A DNA stretch of 64,000 nt from Nephrocerus scutellatus (GCA_947095585.1 OX352762.1:115102930-115166929); one strand, 5' to 3'. Shown: positions 44,791 to 57,215, counted from the first letter of the stretch. Translations and numbers: made by a program. Notes: generated from the letters alone by a model not told the origin.

Positions 44791-45523
44791 TTCTTAAGAT
44801 AGAGAACTAAATGCTTAATTGAATTGAACAGTCGACCTTAGTAGGTTGCATCCTGGTCAAACCGAGGTTACTCCGGCTGGGAAAACTTCGTTACAAGTTC
44901 TAACACTGAATAAGTTTCCCTGAAATACCTTCTTAAATCCGAATTGACAAAACCTTGTCAATTCTCTTGTTCTCTTTTAATCGAGACTAGGTCTCAAACC
45001 CTATGTTCTTCAATTATTAACCAATTTCTTATTAAAAACTTTTTTTTAACTTGGCTGGACCCCTTTTTGTCTGTATTTTCGAGTAATTTGAGGTCCCTTT
45101 TAACCACCATTCGCACGACCTCGAGTCTTAGAGGGCTGAAATTTTGTAAGCAGCTCAATGTCAGGGTCCAATTTTAATATGCCGCGTGTGACGTGTGTCC
45201 AAAATCGCGGATGGCGCGTAAAAAAAAAAGAAAATACTTTGAAATAGGCCCGACCTCAAAAACAGATATTTTTGCGATTACTACCAAATAATAAAGGCTG
45301 TGTGGCGTGTGTCGATATATACATAAAACTTTATTACCCAAAAACGAAGTTTTCTTACATTTACTTGTTTTTGTTTCAAACTCTCTTTGGTGTTTGGTGA
45401 TCTTCAGTTTATTATATTATCTCTCTTTCAAAAAAGTGGATCTCATTATTGCAATTCAGCTATCTCCTACATTTTGATATAACTGAAGCTTAACACACAA
45501 GAAGTGTACTCGTGCAGTATATT

Positions 45524-45735
45524 GGGTACTAGTTGAGTGCCCGGCGTTGCCCGGTTTGGAAAAAATGTATTCGACAGTAATATCCAAAACCACCCCGCCC
45601 CGAATCCGATCTATCCCTGTTCCTCCTTCGTCCAACAACCACCCACCTCATCGACCACCCACCACATCGACCACCCACCTCATCGACCTCCCAATCTATC
45701 GAACCACTTCCGTGCGTTAAACTGATAAATCGGGG
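45524..45735 (+). repeat. Family F dispersed repeat, head fragment
   Basis: GTACTAGTTGAGTGCCCGGC, GTTGCCCGGTTTGG followed by a CCACC(A/T)CATCGA repeat tract at about 45645-45690; the tail of the family is absent. Confidence 0.5.
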
Positions 45736-46225
45736 TGTAATAAAATGAATTGTTCTTTACGAGTACTTTAGTAGAACAGTTTATTCGTTTACATGAAAGA
45801 CCTATCAATGACACTCAAGAATACAAATTGTGTAACCATCAATCGCGGACAGAGTGGTGTATATCAATGTCAATGCAATGCAAAAATTAAGTCAATTTGA
45901 AAAAAAATTTAACTTCCTTACATTTTAATCAGAGCGTAATTCATGAACTTGTTAATTGCTATTGCTGCAAAACAACAAGCTCTAATTTCGACCATTAAAA
46001 GATAATCACTATCACCATAATCAACCCTTTCCTGCTCTATGACAACAAGAAAACGGTTTGACTCTTCTACTAATTCAGATAAGAATAAATAGCTTTAATT
46101 TTAGAGCGTGTGACCAAAGAATTGAAATGACTTGAAAGTTGAATTACATTTTGTAATTTACTTAAAACCTCAATGGTAAATAAGGTTAAACAAAGAAGTG
46201 CTATCAACTTGCTCGGCTTGAGATT

Positions 46226-47137
46226 TAAAAAAAAAACAACCCATAAAAATTAAAATTTTTCATCTAAATTCTCTAATCGCAGAAATTGATATGGGAGCCC
46301 CTCGATCCTGGGCCATTTTTTTTTTTATTGTAGAAGAAAATCATCGAAACAAACATTTGACATCAGATGTTAAAATTGAAAAAGCTCAGATCATTTTATT
46401 CTGAGCACTTAGAGCACGCTCATACTCTGAGCAAATTAGAAAAACGAACATTTATCTTGAGAACTCTTTGACTGCTCTGAACTAATTTATGAAAACGCCA
46501 AATGACAGAATATTGTGAAAACTTGTTGTTCTATCTGTAAGTTGATATCGACAACAAAAAAAACGACATCAATAAAAATACAATTCAGTATATAATAAAA
46601 ATGTAAGTTGAAGTAAGCATAAAACATTTATGTCTCGTTTCATTTGCTGGGTTCATTTGTGCGTGCGCTAAGATTTCTCTCTCTCTCTCCACCACCAACA
46701 AAACCATGCAGCGCAGCCGACTGCGCAGCACACACCGCACAAAGTCCATAAAGGGCGACGAATATCTGATGCCAGTACAGAAAAAATGTATAAGGGCCTT
46801 GCGGCCGAACCCGGGACCCGATCACTACCAAATTTTCGAAAAAGTATTGTTTATTGGGTATACACATGTGTATAAAATTTGAAGAAAATCGGGTAAATTT
46901 TTTAAAATTTTTGTTTGGGAGCCCCCCGACCCCGCAGCCCGAGGGGCCTCAAAATTTAATAGAAAGTGTTGTCTCCGGAAATACGCATGTGTGCAAAATT
47001 TCAATAAAATCGGGCCATGGGAAGTGGGTTAAAAATTGATCGCAAGAATCCACGACAGACGACCGACCGACGACCGACCGACGACCGACCGACGACCGAC
47101 GACCCACGGGCAAGTGAAGTTAATATAGAGAATTTAA
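46226..47137 (+). mobile_element. Tandem-subunit repeat family, near full-length copy 6
   Basis: Best-preserved complete copy (about 910 bp). Layout is the same as 2111-2951, including the shared GCAGCACACACCGCAC stretch and the GCGGCCGAACCCGGG subunit start. A local expansion of CCGACGAC repeats (47050-47105) sits just before the right end. Confidence 0.7.
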
Positions 47138-48234
47138 TAATGCAACATCTTATGAATCTCAACATGTCGCATTTTTGCTTCCATGTAATTCAATTCAATG
47201 CTAAAAGTAGGCTAAGAAAAAAGTATCTTCTTAGGATTTATGTTTCCTTTTAACGAAAAGGTGGATATAATTTTAGGATACCATTACTGCGAGAACGAAA
47301 AGCTTTACTTTAACACGATCAGTTACTACTCAACTAAAAACAATATACTACTGTGCATGTGCTTAGAATGTTCTGCAGGCAAAAATTCTCGGCACAACCA
47401 CGTACATTCGTATATTTTCCATTAAAAAAGAAAATTACTTACGAAATTAAGAAAAGGGTGGGCCATTGGCTTCAATGTAGTATACTTTTAGGAAAGTGAG
47501 GAAAAAATAAAAAAAAAATTATACTTACGGACGTTTGTGACTATAGCTATTTTCTAAGAGATGGCAATCAGACTGCAAAGGTGATTACATTTCTGAAAAA
47601 TACAATCTCGTTTTTGACGTGAAACGTCATTGGGGTACATGAACAAAAATAGTAGCCTAACGAAATAGGTTATATGGTCTTGCTACTATTAGTCTTATAC
47701 GTAAGTAAGTAAGTCTTAGTTTGCGTCGCCGACGGGCGGGTTGGTAGTGTAACTCACGACTCAGAAGTGCTACCACAGTGATTCATGTGTTTTTGAATAG
47801 ACTTTATTTAGATCTCTTGATTCAAGAAAAGTTTATTTTGAAAAACATTTATAATTATGTGTAAAGAAAGCCTATAAAAATACCATATGTCAACCCCACA
47901 ACCACCACCCCCAACCGAAAATATAAATCTAGCCTATCGTTGAAAAGAGAAGGCTATGGGCCACACACAGGAACCCCGATTTCCGAGGTCCAGCGTGCGA
48001 TACTGTTTCGGGAGCGTCGCAAAGATGATACAATTCGCGCAGTGAATGTCGTCGACTCCGTGAGCTTCTGTACCGCTGTTGTACCTGTACCAATGGACAA
48101 ATCGAGTAAAGATAGCACCCACACATCTGTCCAAGACTTCACCGAACTGAGAGATGGAATGGAATGGAATAGGCCAATGTTACCCAAAATTGTCATTCAT
48201 TCATATTGGAAATAAATAATTATGTAACATTCAG
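47138..48234. other. Intergenic with an unclassified GC-richer block at 47940-48200
   Basis: The block keeps frames open on both strands (plus: 91 codons from 47940). I recognise no family. It lies immediately 5' of the LOA/I-type LINE fragment and may be another transposon remnant. Confidence 0.35.
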
Positions 48235-49495
48235 TGCCTGTTTTGTATTAAAAAAAAATTTGTCCTATTGACCAGGAAATACAAAGTTCCACTTATTAAA
48301 CCTCCATCCATGAAAGGTATAAGCTTAACATTCTCTGATAGAGCCAAGTATTTGGGTCTTATTTTGGACAGGAAGCTGAGCTGGAAGCCTAACATACAAA
48401 AAAAGAGTTCGTAAAGCCACAGTGGAACTCTTCTCATGCAAAAAAGCCATTGGTAGCAGATGGAGCCTTCAAGCCCATATAACCCATTGACTATATACCA
48501 GTGGACTAGAAATGAAATCGGTCACTCCTCTATCCTGAATTTAGTCAGAATCCCAAACAACATAGACTACACCATTCCGCCATTCCATTTCAACAAAAAC
48601 TACCAGATCTCCTTCCCCTCCAGATCATTCTGGAACGAGGACGCTTACCTTGAAGATGAACACAATCATTTTTACACAGACGGGTCAAAAACTTATGACG
48701 GAGTCGGCGAAGGAGTTTTCTCAAAAAAGCTAAATCTAAGCCTCTCTTTCTGTCTTCCAAATCACTTCAGAGTTTTCCAGGCTGAAGTTATGGCGATCAG
48801 TGAAGCCTTGTCTTGGCAGAATAGAAACGTCATATCGGCTAAGGATATCCGTATATTCTCGGATAGCCAAGCAGCACTAAAAACCCTGGAATCAGTCTCC
48901 TGAAACTCAAATTTAGCCCTTAACTGCCGATCATCTCTCTTGGAAATGGCATAGCAGTTCAATATCCACCTGTGTTGGGTGCCGGGGCACAGAGACATTC
49001 CGGGAGACTGTAGGCATACCAATCGCTACATGCAAATTCTTGTTAAAGCGAGATGATAATGTAAAAACTAGCTGTAGGTGGTCAAACGGTACAACTTGCA
49101 TAGCGACAAAGCAGTTATGGCCCAAACTGGAAACGCTCCAAGTGTTTGATCTCCCAAAAAGATCGCACATCGGTGCTTTTGTAGGTGTCATCACTGGACA
49201 CTTTCTCATAGAGAGGAGACCATCGTCCATCTTCTGTGTACTTGTCCAGCCCTCTTCCAAAAGCGTAAACTCTATGTGGGAGCTTTCTTCTACAACGACA
49301 CTAATAATCTCATCAACATTGACATTGGTAGTATTCTACGCTGCATACGAAGCTTTTATTCGTTCTTCGAGTAGGTGGATCGAAATTTTTCCTGATTCGT
49401 GTGGTATAATAATGGACCATTACTGGTTTAAGTGTGTCGGTTCCACTGACAGCACCATTTACCTAACCTAACCTAACCTAACCATGTGGGTCACC
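48235..49495 (+). pseudogene. LOA/I-type LINE relic with RNase H, second copy, CCTAA tail
   Basis: Encodes the end of RT (RKYKVPLIKPPSMKGISL, KYLGLILDRKLSWKPNIQ), an RNase H domain with HFYTDGSKTYDGVGEGVFSK, FQAEVMAISEALSW and FSDSQAALKTLES (Asp, Glu and Asp catalytic positions visible), then CWVPGHRDIPGDC, with stops between. The 3' UTR aligns with the reverse complement of 12033-12510 and ends at 49473-49493 in tandem CCTAA pentamers. Confidence 0.75.
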
Positions 49496-50849
49496 TGAAA
49501 ATTCTTGACTCAATTCCTGAAAGAGACATGTTCTGCACTATCCCCGACATTATGGTAAGGGAGCACTGTTTTGGAAGGAAATTTGAGGTAGAAATATTGG
49601 ACCGGGTAAACTGGTACAATGGTAATGGAAATATTCTCGATAGCGGAGTTGAGAAATTCTGCCAACAAGGACTTAATATCGTTCATTAGGGCGGTGGTAT
49701 GTAACTTAGAATAAGCAAACTGTAAGATACGATAGGTCTTTCAGGTCGCAGTGTCTGCCAAATGGGCAAGGGTACTAAAAATAAAATAAAAAATATATAA
49801 AAAGTACTATGTATCTGAAAAATATATTTATACTCTTTGTGACCGTGAGTTTCTTGTGGAAAATAAGAGAGTGAAGGGAGTTTTTGGGGCCCATCACGCT
49901 TTCGGAATCCGGCCACAGAATTATAAATGAGATTTGAAAAGTTCGTATCTTCTGAAGTAACAACAAAGTTTTACTTTAAAAATACAATTATGTTTATCTT
50001 AAAATTTTCTTTTATTTTATTTATGAAATAATTTCCATTCCAATGGTTTCAAATACAAACGATTAGATTAATGCCCTTATTAGATGAAATGAACCAAACT
50101 TATCGAAATACTTTTTATTTTACATAATAAAACCCACTACACAAAAATATAGTTTGTTATTTAATAATAACTAAATGTCAACAATGTTGTATCCATCGAT
50201 TATAGATATAAATTCTTACTTAACTTAATAATATGAAATTACAATAAACTATGTAATGATAGTAAAACATTTCAACTTTGCGACCAAAACAATTTCAAAT
50301 AAATTTTATTCTTATTAACAAAATAATAATCATTACATTAATACAACAATAATTAATACAATTTATATACAGCCATTATAACTAAAATATCTTCTCGTGT
50401 ATGTATGTGTGTGTTTGTGCAATTAATTTATCCTAAAGTAATCTTTAAGGCCAATTGAATCCAAGGTTTTGTGATTTTGAAGTAAGCGGATGGAAGAAAT
50501 TTAAAAAAACCCCATTAGCTTGAAAATAATATGTACGTATAAAAAAGGACGGTATATTTGAGACAGCAGTTTGTGATGTTATTTTTGTGATATTTTTACA
50601 TATACAGTTGGCGAAATACGTATACGTGTACGGTATATCTGAGACAGGAGTTTGTGATGAGTTTTTTTAATCGAACCACTGAACGACTTAATGCAGTTTT
50701 TTAAAGAAAATTCTGAACTGTAAATGTAACGAAATCGTTTTTGTGATATTTTTAGAGGTATATTTTAAAATTGATCGATCGTACCCAATCTTAAGTTAAA
50801 GCTTTCGTGTATCCTATTGTGCAAAAACCCAAATTCAATTCAATTGTCG
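49496..50849. other. 3' flank of gene B
   Basis: AT-rich. Contains a direct repeat of about 29 bp (CGGTATAT(T/C)TGAGACAG(C/G)AGT at about 50549 and 50631). No other gene seen. Confidence 0.45.
50305..50310 (-). promoter_or_regulatory. Candidate polyadenylation signal for gene B
   Basis: AATAAA on the minus strand about 540 nt after the stop of the CD36-family gene. The 3' UTR it implies would contain a direct repeat of about 29 bp (near 50549 and 50631). Confidence 0.3.
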
Positions 50850-51221
50850 TTAATTTTTGTTCTCCTTGGCTTTCTTTTTGGCCAAATCAATTTGTGCCGT
50901 TGCTAGATAGTTGGAGCCCTCTAAATGTAACGTGCTTTGCCGATTTGAGCTCCGTACCAGGCAGAACACCGCAATCACTAGTAGAACACCGCCCAAAATA
51001 AAGAACGCAATCATAAGGATTTCACGTGCCTTTGGCGGCACTGTCGCCGCAAAGTTCATCAAGTCTGTAATCTCTTCGGGCAGTCCATCGATGCCATCTT
51101 CAAACCAAAGTATTGGAAAGACAATGTCCGGGAAGTTGGCCACTTGTTTGATGTCGACCACTTGGCTGACGGCTAAATTGATTTGAACTCTAGCGCGTGC
51201 TCGTAGCGTGGTTCCCATGTC
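50850..51221 (-). CDS. Gene B last exon: C-terminal anchor
   Basis: Acceptor TTTACAG. Encodes [17 protein letters not shown], the [13 protein letters not shown] stretch, the second membrane helix and a cytosolic tail ending KAKENKN before TAA. The intron just upstream carries a short GGTATT repeat. Confidence 0.9.
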   Translation of the reverse strand, partial: DMGTTLRARARVQINLAVSQVVDIKQVANFPDIVFPILWFEDGIDGLPEEITDLMNFAATVPPKAREILMIAFFILGGVLLVIAVFCLVRSSNRQSTLHLEGSNYLATAQIDLAKKKAKENKN

Positions 51222-52358
51222 CTGTAAAGTTAATTTCAAAGTGGTATTGGTATTGGTATTGGTATTTGTTTTTTTGGAAATTCCAGCAAAATTACCGGTT
51301 GAACATCAATGAATAATTGATGCTTCTCTTTTTCTGGCGGTGAAATACCTTCGACTGCTGTGCGTAAGCTATCGTCGGCCAAATAGAAATGTGGAAAGCT
51401 TAGCATTATGGGCGAATCTGAAAAACGTAAATAGCTTTAATACTAATCTTTATTTTCCTGATATGATAACCATGTGTCCTACCGTATTGACAAAGCGAAA
51501 CATTGAACAGGCCATTTGGAGCGCATGATGGCTGGCCACCTGGGCAAAAGCACATATTCTCTGGGTGATTTTCGACACTGGCAAACACACTTTCCGGAGG
51601 AGTAAAGCGATAACCCTTAACGCCTCCGCTAGTTTCGACTTCTTTTTCGAAAACTAACGGTAACAGTCGACACAGATCCTTGTCGTAAATGTGTAGGGTT
51701 CGATTGTGGTCGATGTGTGGAGGGAAAATGGAACCATCAGTTCCGTTAAGACGATTGCAGTCATCGCTCGTCCAATGGGGCAGATGCGATTTGCCATTGT
51801 ATTTGTCAATAATACCGTATTTTGTGACATCGTCAACACCGGCGAAAACGGTCACTCGATCCTATACAGGTGGAGAAATGTTATAATTATAAATCTGTAC
51901 ATTCGGTCTGTGTGTGCATTTTATTTTGATTTTACCGGCGATGTGCTATTCTTTCCGTACATTAATCCAAATTCTTCGTATGGTAATTTCTGCTCTTTTG
52001 GAACAACGTCTTTGGCTAATTTCAAGAGGGGATCCTCGTAGCCCCACAGCAATTGTCCTACTGAAACTTCAACGAATGGTTTTATCTTCAGAATGTCCAT
52101 GATGCTGGCCATAGCTAACCGAAGAAATCTACAAACGAATATTAGATTTATATTTTTCTTATGGATAGGATAATGTTCTCTTACCTTGCTGCATGTTTAC
52201 TTTGTGATGTTGCACTCAACATGGGAATATTTGGCACAATGACAACATCATCCTCTGGGCCTACAGAAAATTCTTCACGAAATAAGTAAATTTTCTTCTG
52301 ATTATAGCTGAGCGTTCCATTTGGATTCTTAATAATGTTGACCTTTTCCCAGGATTGC
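50850..52358 (-). CDS. CD36/scavenger receptor class B family protein, 3' five exons (N-terminus outside)
   Basis: Exons 52358-52185, 52128-51936, 51861-51483, 51417-51296 and 51221-50850 join through GT-AG introns of 56, 74, 65 and 74 nt. They encode 412 aa of a canonical CD36-family protein: [104 protein letters not shown], then a C-terminal membrane helix (about [20 protein letters not shown]) and a Lys-rich tail. All six ectodomain cysteines are visible. The cytosolic N-terminus, first membrane helix and about 60 proximal ectodomain residues are missing; the first exon here starts with the third base of a codon, so an upstream exon ending in phase 2 is required. Drosophila emp-like scavenger receptors are a plausible match, but I do not assign orthology. 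Confidence 0.9.
51296..51417 (-). CDS. Gene B internal exon: LSFPHFY
   Basis: Short exon between a TTTTTCAG acceptor and a GTAATTTT donor. Encodes [19 protein letters not shown] and the [13 protein letters not shown] turn, too short to appear as a stand-alone ORF. Confidence 0.88.
51483..51861 (-). CDS. Gene B internal exon: cysteine-rich ectodomain core
   Basis: Acceptor CTGTATAG, donor GTAGGA. Contains five to six conserved cysteines (DDC, LCR, MCFC, SC, LCQ) and two NGT/NRT sequons; it is the most diagnostic exon of the gene. Confidence 0.9.
51936..52128 (-). CDS. Gene B internal exon: GQLLWGY
   Basis: Acceptor TTTGTAG, donor GTAAAATC. Encodes the helix-rich apex segment [20 protein letters not shown] and the FGLMYGKN turn. 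The split Arg codon (AG then A) joins it to the preceding exon in frame. Confidence 0.85.
52185..52358 (-). CDS. Gene B internal exon: QSWEKV
   Basis: Acceptor TATTTAAG, donor GTAAGAGAA. Encodes the [14 protein letters not shown] block that follows the VGPYVYR motif in family members, then [16 protein letters not shown]. Confidence 0.85.
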
Positions 52359-53955
52359 CTTAAATAGAAAATGTACAAAAATATAGAATTGACTTGCAAA
52401 AAAAATCGCTTGTGAAAGTAAAATAAAACCACAACATTAGGATTAAGTACTACTTTGTGTCTTAGAGTCAAAATTAGATTTTACCAGACAAATTCTGGCT
52501 TAAGTGTTCTATTTCGTTAGTACACTGCATTGTTAGAATTTCACCAATTTGTAGAAAAAAAAAAAAAAGGAAAGTGCAAAGAAAGATTCCGACCCTGCCA
52601 CAAATTCTTTTACAGTGGTTTTCATTAGGAACTTCATATTTTTTTAATGAAAGAGTTTCTGCTTTTGATATATTTCGGGCAAAGAATGCAACATCATTCA
52701 TATATCATCTAGGTATAGAAACGCCTGCATAAGTGAATGCGAGGAAGCTAGTTTTTAAATACTTTTTTTCCGGCAATTTTGCAAAGGATGTTGGTCCCTT
52801 AATAGTCTAAAGACTCTAGCTTATCGGCATAGAGACCGTATAATGATAAGATATACGAGCGTTACCGCGATGTTAACATCATAAAGAGAAATCAGGTCGG
52901 TAGAGTCAGCTGAACAGGACCCGATAGTGAATTAATTTAAGCCCAAAAGGAAAGAGTCCAGATGCTTCAATTCACACGGTCACTTAACTTCGACTCAATA
53001 ATTCGATTGTTAGGCCAGCTCACTGAATCGCAGCTGATGGTTGTTCGGCTTAATTTCTTCGGTGGTAACCGCCATATTGTGTATATGTACGCAGATACTG
53101 TCCTTGTTCCAAATTTGCTTCAACTAAGCACAGAGATGCCCAATGCCTGAGATCGACGCAAAGGAACGGTAACATTATCAAAAGTTTATATGACTTGAAT
53201 TTTTCGACAAGACGTTTAATTGTTCGTTTATCTGGAAGAGTACGACGACCGAAAATTCGAAAATGAGGAAAATTGTGCAAAAGTAGTAAATAATTCACAA
53301 GCCAAGTCCATAAATTAAATTTTTATGCCGATGCCGATTTGAATGTGACTTTGGCGATAGCAGAGTGACACCTGATAAAGGCTTATGTTGATCACAAAAC
53401 ACCTAATTATAAACTTTACGTTGATTTTATGTGTTCCTATGAACAAACACGAAAAAATTTAACTTTGAAAATTTAGCAATAACTGAACTTGTTTAAGGTC
53501 ATCGCAAAACCACTCGAGCAACAATGTTTCATATTCATGGCAGTGAAGCTCAGCTTACGCTAAGAGTAGTACAATTAAAAATTTAAATATACAGCAACAA
53601 CAAATCAGTCGACTGAGAGATAATTTAATACAACCTATTGCCACATGATGGAAAACCTTGAACTTGTCATACTGCACATTTAATAACCTAAATACATTAC
53701 AAAAAAAAGGTCACCTACATTGCAATTAACTTCATCATTAACCCGCAAAATTACCTTACTGCAAACCTAACCAAACAGACATACACTCACTCACTTAAAT
53801 CCATATAAGAGAAGTAGCCAAATGAAAATGTTGCACAATTTGAACAACACGTAAGACATGATTGCGACGACGGTTGTTTTGTGTTTCGGCCTCAAATCTT
53901 GATATAAGTTTCAACCGGTTTTTGGGAAAAATGTTGCACAATGACATGGCTGTGC
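52359..53955. other. Presumed 5' intron of gene B, with a possible transposase fragment at 53050-53298
   Basis: The reverse strand at 53200-53298 reads FGRRTLPDKRTIKRLVEKFK, similar to the N-terminal helix-turn-helix of Tc1/mariner-related transposases; it is too short and too shifted for a firm call. Nothing else recognised. Confidence 0.35.
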
Positions 53956-54299
53956 CACTAGACCAGTGGTACTTAAACTATGGGTCGAAAGATATTTTTT
54001 ATTGGGGTCGCTATCATCGGTCTTGAGAAAATTGTGTGTGGGTTCACAGTGACTGAGCGGCTGCAATGACGGAAAATTTTAATGGACCTCTGTCCAAAAC
54101 GTTTGATATTAAATTCATATATTGTGTGATTCATAGGAAAGCATTAGAACCCTAAAAACTTTCCCAGATAAAGTTTTGAAAGAGGTTGTAACTATAAGAA
54201 AGCCTTTGAAAAGTAGCTTTGTCGTCTCTTGATCTATTAGCACTTGAGATTAAATTTAAATAAAATATTTTCCTTCCGAATTTAATATTTCAAACCTCG

Positions 54300-54355
54300 A
54301 ATACACGATCCACGAATGCACGATCCACGAATCCAAGATCCACGAATCCACGATG
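54300..54355 (+). repeat. CGATCCACGAATC short tandem repeat
   Basis: Four to five tandem units of about 12-13 bp within the hAT element. Confidence 0.8.
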
Positions 54356-54527
54356 CAGAGCTATTAACGACAAAACCAGAAGCTTTCTACCATCTTTGAA
54401 TAAAAGCACACGAAGAGTTTGTTGAGTTGTTAACTGATTTGACTTTGAAAATATTATTTTCCAATAAATGGGTCAACAACTTCTGGCTTTTAATGAAAAA
54501 CCAATAACTCATACTGTATCTGCATTA

Positions 54528-55790
54528 ATAATAATAATAGTATTTATTTAACATAATGTCACTTACATTGAAGATTTAAATAATCTTATAAATTTGTAAG
54601 ACTTAACAAATTTTTAGAAATAACTCGTTTTGAAAATACATATAATGATTAGATATAATGGAAAGATTATAATTTAAAATAATTTATTACGAAAAAATTC
54701 TATTAAGTGGCCAGGTGTGTAGAAGAGAAGTTTTAAATTTGTTTGTGTTTCCAATTCTTCTAAGCTTTATTAGCAGAGAGTTCCACAATCGAATAGTTTG
54801 CACAAAAAATTTACGCTCGGATATTAGACATGAGTACCTAGGTTGAGCCAACATGAAAGATCTCCGAAATTGGAGAGGTTGCAGCTTATCATATAGGTAA
54901 TCTGGCAGACGCGTATTCAATATGTCTCTTAGTAGACACAGGGACTTAAATTTTAAAAGGTTTTCAAAGGAACATCCAATTATCTGCTTAGAGAATCTCG
55001 AAACATGGTCACCATATTACAGACTAAAAATGTATCGAGCGATGTTGTTACACAGAACGTTTAGTTTTTTCTTACACTTGTGATCAGGCTTCATAAAACG
55101 TTCACTTCCATAGAGTCATTCCCTGGTTTTTGCCAGGATAAGTTTTGTAGCTAGAAAATGCTGACTGGCCCACATTGTGCGCAGTCCACTATACACCTCA
55201 CCGATAGTACTATTTATATGTGTGTCCCATGAAAGCGTACGATTAAAAATAACAATCGGACTATTAGCAATTTTAACCGATTGAAATTCAGATGCATCTA
55301 GAACATGAATAGCAAGCGCCTGGGACTTTTTTGAGTTTAAACGTAGTTCATGTTTTAGAGACAAGTAATGTACTCTGAGAAACCTTTGTTTATTAGATGA
55401 ATAGTGTCATCAATCGCATTCATGGGACAGCTCATGAAAATTTGAACATCGTCCGCATACATGTGAACTGAACAATGCATAATTACTTTAGGTAGTTCGT
55501 TCACATATAACGAGAAGAGTGTTGGGCCTAGGATTTAACCTGGCGGTACTCTGTTTCGGACTTCACCAAAACGTGAGGTCTTATCACCAACTACCACTCG
55601 TTGTTGGCTTCCTCCTAAGTATGAGGAGACAAGTCTTGCAGATGGAAAAGAAAACGTAAAATACTTTATTAGTTTATTGCACAGAATCGAGTGATTCACA
55701 GTGTCAAATGTTTTCTAGAAGAATTAGAAATTGGGGTTATTTTTATCTAAAGACTTTCGCGCTTCATCAACAATAACAGTGCAAATTATT
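54528..55790 (-). pseudogene. CR1/jockey-like LINE relic inside the hAT element, TTA tail
   Basis: Reverse strand reads RVPPG..LGPTLFSLYVNEL, the catalytic HMYADDVQIFMS, LKHELRLNSKKSQALAIHVL, HINSTIGEVYSGLRTMWAS, and after stops LNTRLPDYLYDKLQPLQFRR and SERKFFVQTIRLWNSLLIKL. The 3' end (low coordinate) terminates in a TATTATTATTATTA-type tail. The 5' part including endonuclease is missing. Confidence 0.7.
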
Positions 55791-56429
55791 TTACGATTCG
55801 CTACTTAATATCTTTGTGAGTAAGTCTATCTAAATCGAAATATCGCACTCGAATTCAAAATATAGAAGAGATGAGCACTTAGAAAAGTGAGCAACGTCTT
55901 TGGTTACTTTGATCAAATAAGTAAGCTCCACGTTAAATATAATTTTTTTTTTTTCAAAACACTCAGTCTAAACTCAAAGTATACTCGTACATGTGTAGGT
56001 GATTATAAATTTGATTTAAACTTCGCTTTACCAGAGATTTTTGACTACGTTGTTTACGAATGACCACCGTATCGTGTCGCTCGTGGATGTCGTGTATTTG
56101 GGACAAAAATAACGTTCGGGACATGGTTTTGGTCCGAAAAACAAATAAGACAATCTTTTTGAATTTTTTGATTAGAGACGTTGCTTATTCAGAAAAAAAA
56201 CTCTATATAAGGTTGATACATTCGCTTGTATCATGAGTTCGTCTATAAGAGACATAATATGCCGATATTCAAACAAAAAGGCTCAATGCTCAATGGAATG
56301 CCTTAAATCCCCATAAGCAGACGCGGATTAGAAATCCAATAATGGTAACGAATTCTCAGTTTAGAAATTTCTCTTATAATAGCTTGCGAAAGTTGATCAA
56401 AACCAAAGTTTCCGAACTTTGGAAAAAGT

Positions 56430-57215
56430 TTCCCTTTCCGCTGTATCAAACAACCATATTTCATAATAGGTTCATAGATATTTTGCAATTCAAACGCTTT
56501 AATTGACCTGCAATCAGATCTGTACGCAAGGCAGAATATAAGGCCGAGAGATGTTTTTAATCTGCAAACCAATTTTAAGCCCTTTGAGTACGTTACAGCT
56601 GTTCGGGTACAGGGGACGTAATATATGCCACTCAAACCTGCCAAATATGGTGGGTCTGTGACTCTTTGTCGTACTCTCCACTACAACGCCGAATATATAC
56701 TGTCAATATAAACAACGTCTGGGACCAAGTCAACCAAGTCAAGAGCGTTGCGAGGGAGCTAGTTGCCCGCTACAGGGGCACAGGGAGAAGTGTGACTATG
56801 GACAACTTCTTCACAATACTACCATTCGTCAAGGAGTTCTGTAGGCAGAAAAAAAAAAGAAGACACGATGTGCTCCTACGTCTTAGCAGCAAACAGATCC
56901 GTGGTTCTGTTCTGTTGTCCACCATTCATAGGAATGCAGCTTTGTCAGAACGATTGAAGAACAAGCCAGAAATAATAATGTATTATAATAAAATAAAGGG
57001 CGGCGTCAACACGATGGACAAAATTTCGTTCCAGTACTCCAAAAAACGGCCGCACTTGCTGTGTTTATTATACTCGTACATAAGGAAAACAACCCACTCG
57101 GTTCCGACAATAAGTCCGGAAGATGGCAGTTCATCCAAGACGTGAGAGAGGAGCTCTTCCGTCCTCTGATATTGGAAAGATTGAAAGATCGATTACTCGA
57201 AGAATTCATATGAGG
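56430..57215 (+). pseudogene. piggyBac-type transposase relic inside the hAT element
   Basis: Frames read YMPLKPAKYGGSVTLC, VARELVARYRGTGRSVTMDN and FFTILPFVKEF, then KPEIIMYYNKIKGGVNTMDK. These match the KPAKYG, R.V..DNFFTS and Y...KGGVD..D blocks of the piggyBac/IS4-fold transposases, including the DN and the GGVD-type Asp changed to Asn. Shifts and stops disable it. No TTAA-flanked piggyBac ends were identified. Confidence 0.65.

Noticed and set aside
46640..46867. Minus-strand ORFs shared between 46640-46867 and 2467-2685
   Set aside because: They lie inside the tandem-subunit repeat and differ by frameshifts between copies, so no protein is conserved.
47940..48215. 91-codon plus-strand ORF with overlapping reverse ORFs
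   Set aside because: Open on several frames, no family recognised, next to a LINE; not enough to call a gene.
49473..49495. Telomere or interstitial telomeric sequence
   Set aside because: The CCTAA tract is only about 20 bp and sits exactly at the 3' end of a LINE copy, as does the second tract.
52474..52701. Possible N-terminal exon of gene B (a hydrophobic stretch follows KRICGR)
   Set aside because: There is no room between it and 52358 for the missing ectodomain segment, and no matching donor phase. The real first exon is probably outside the window.
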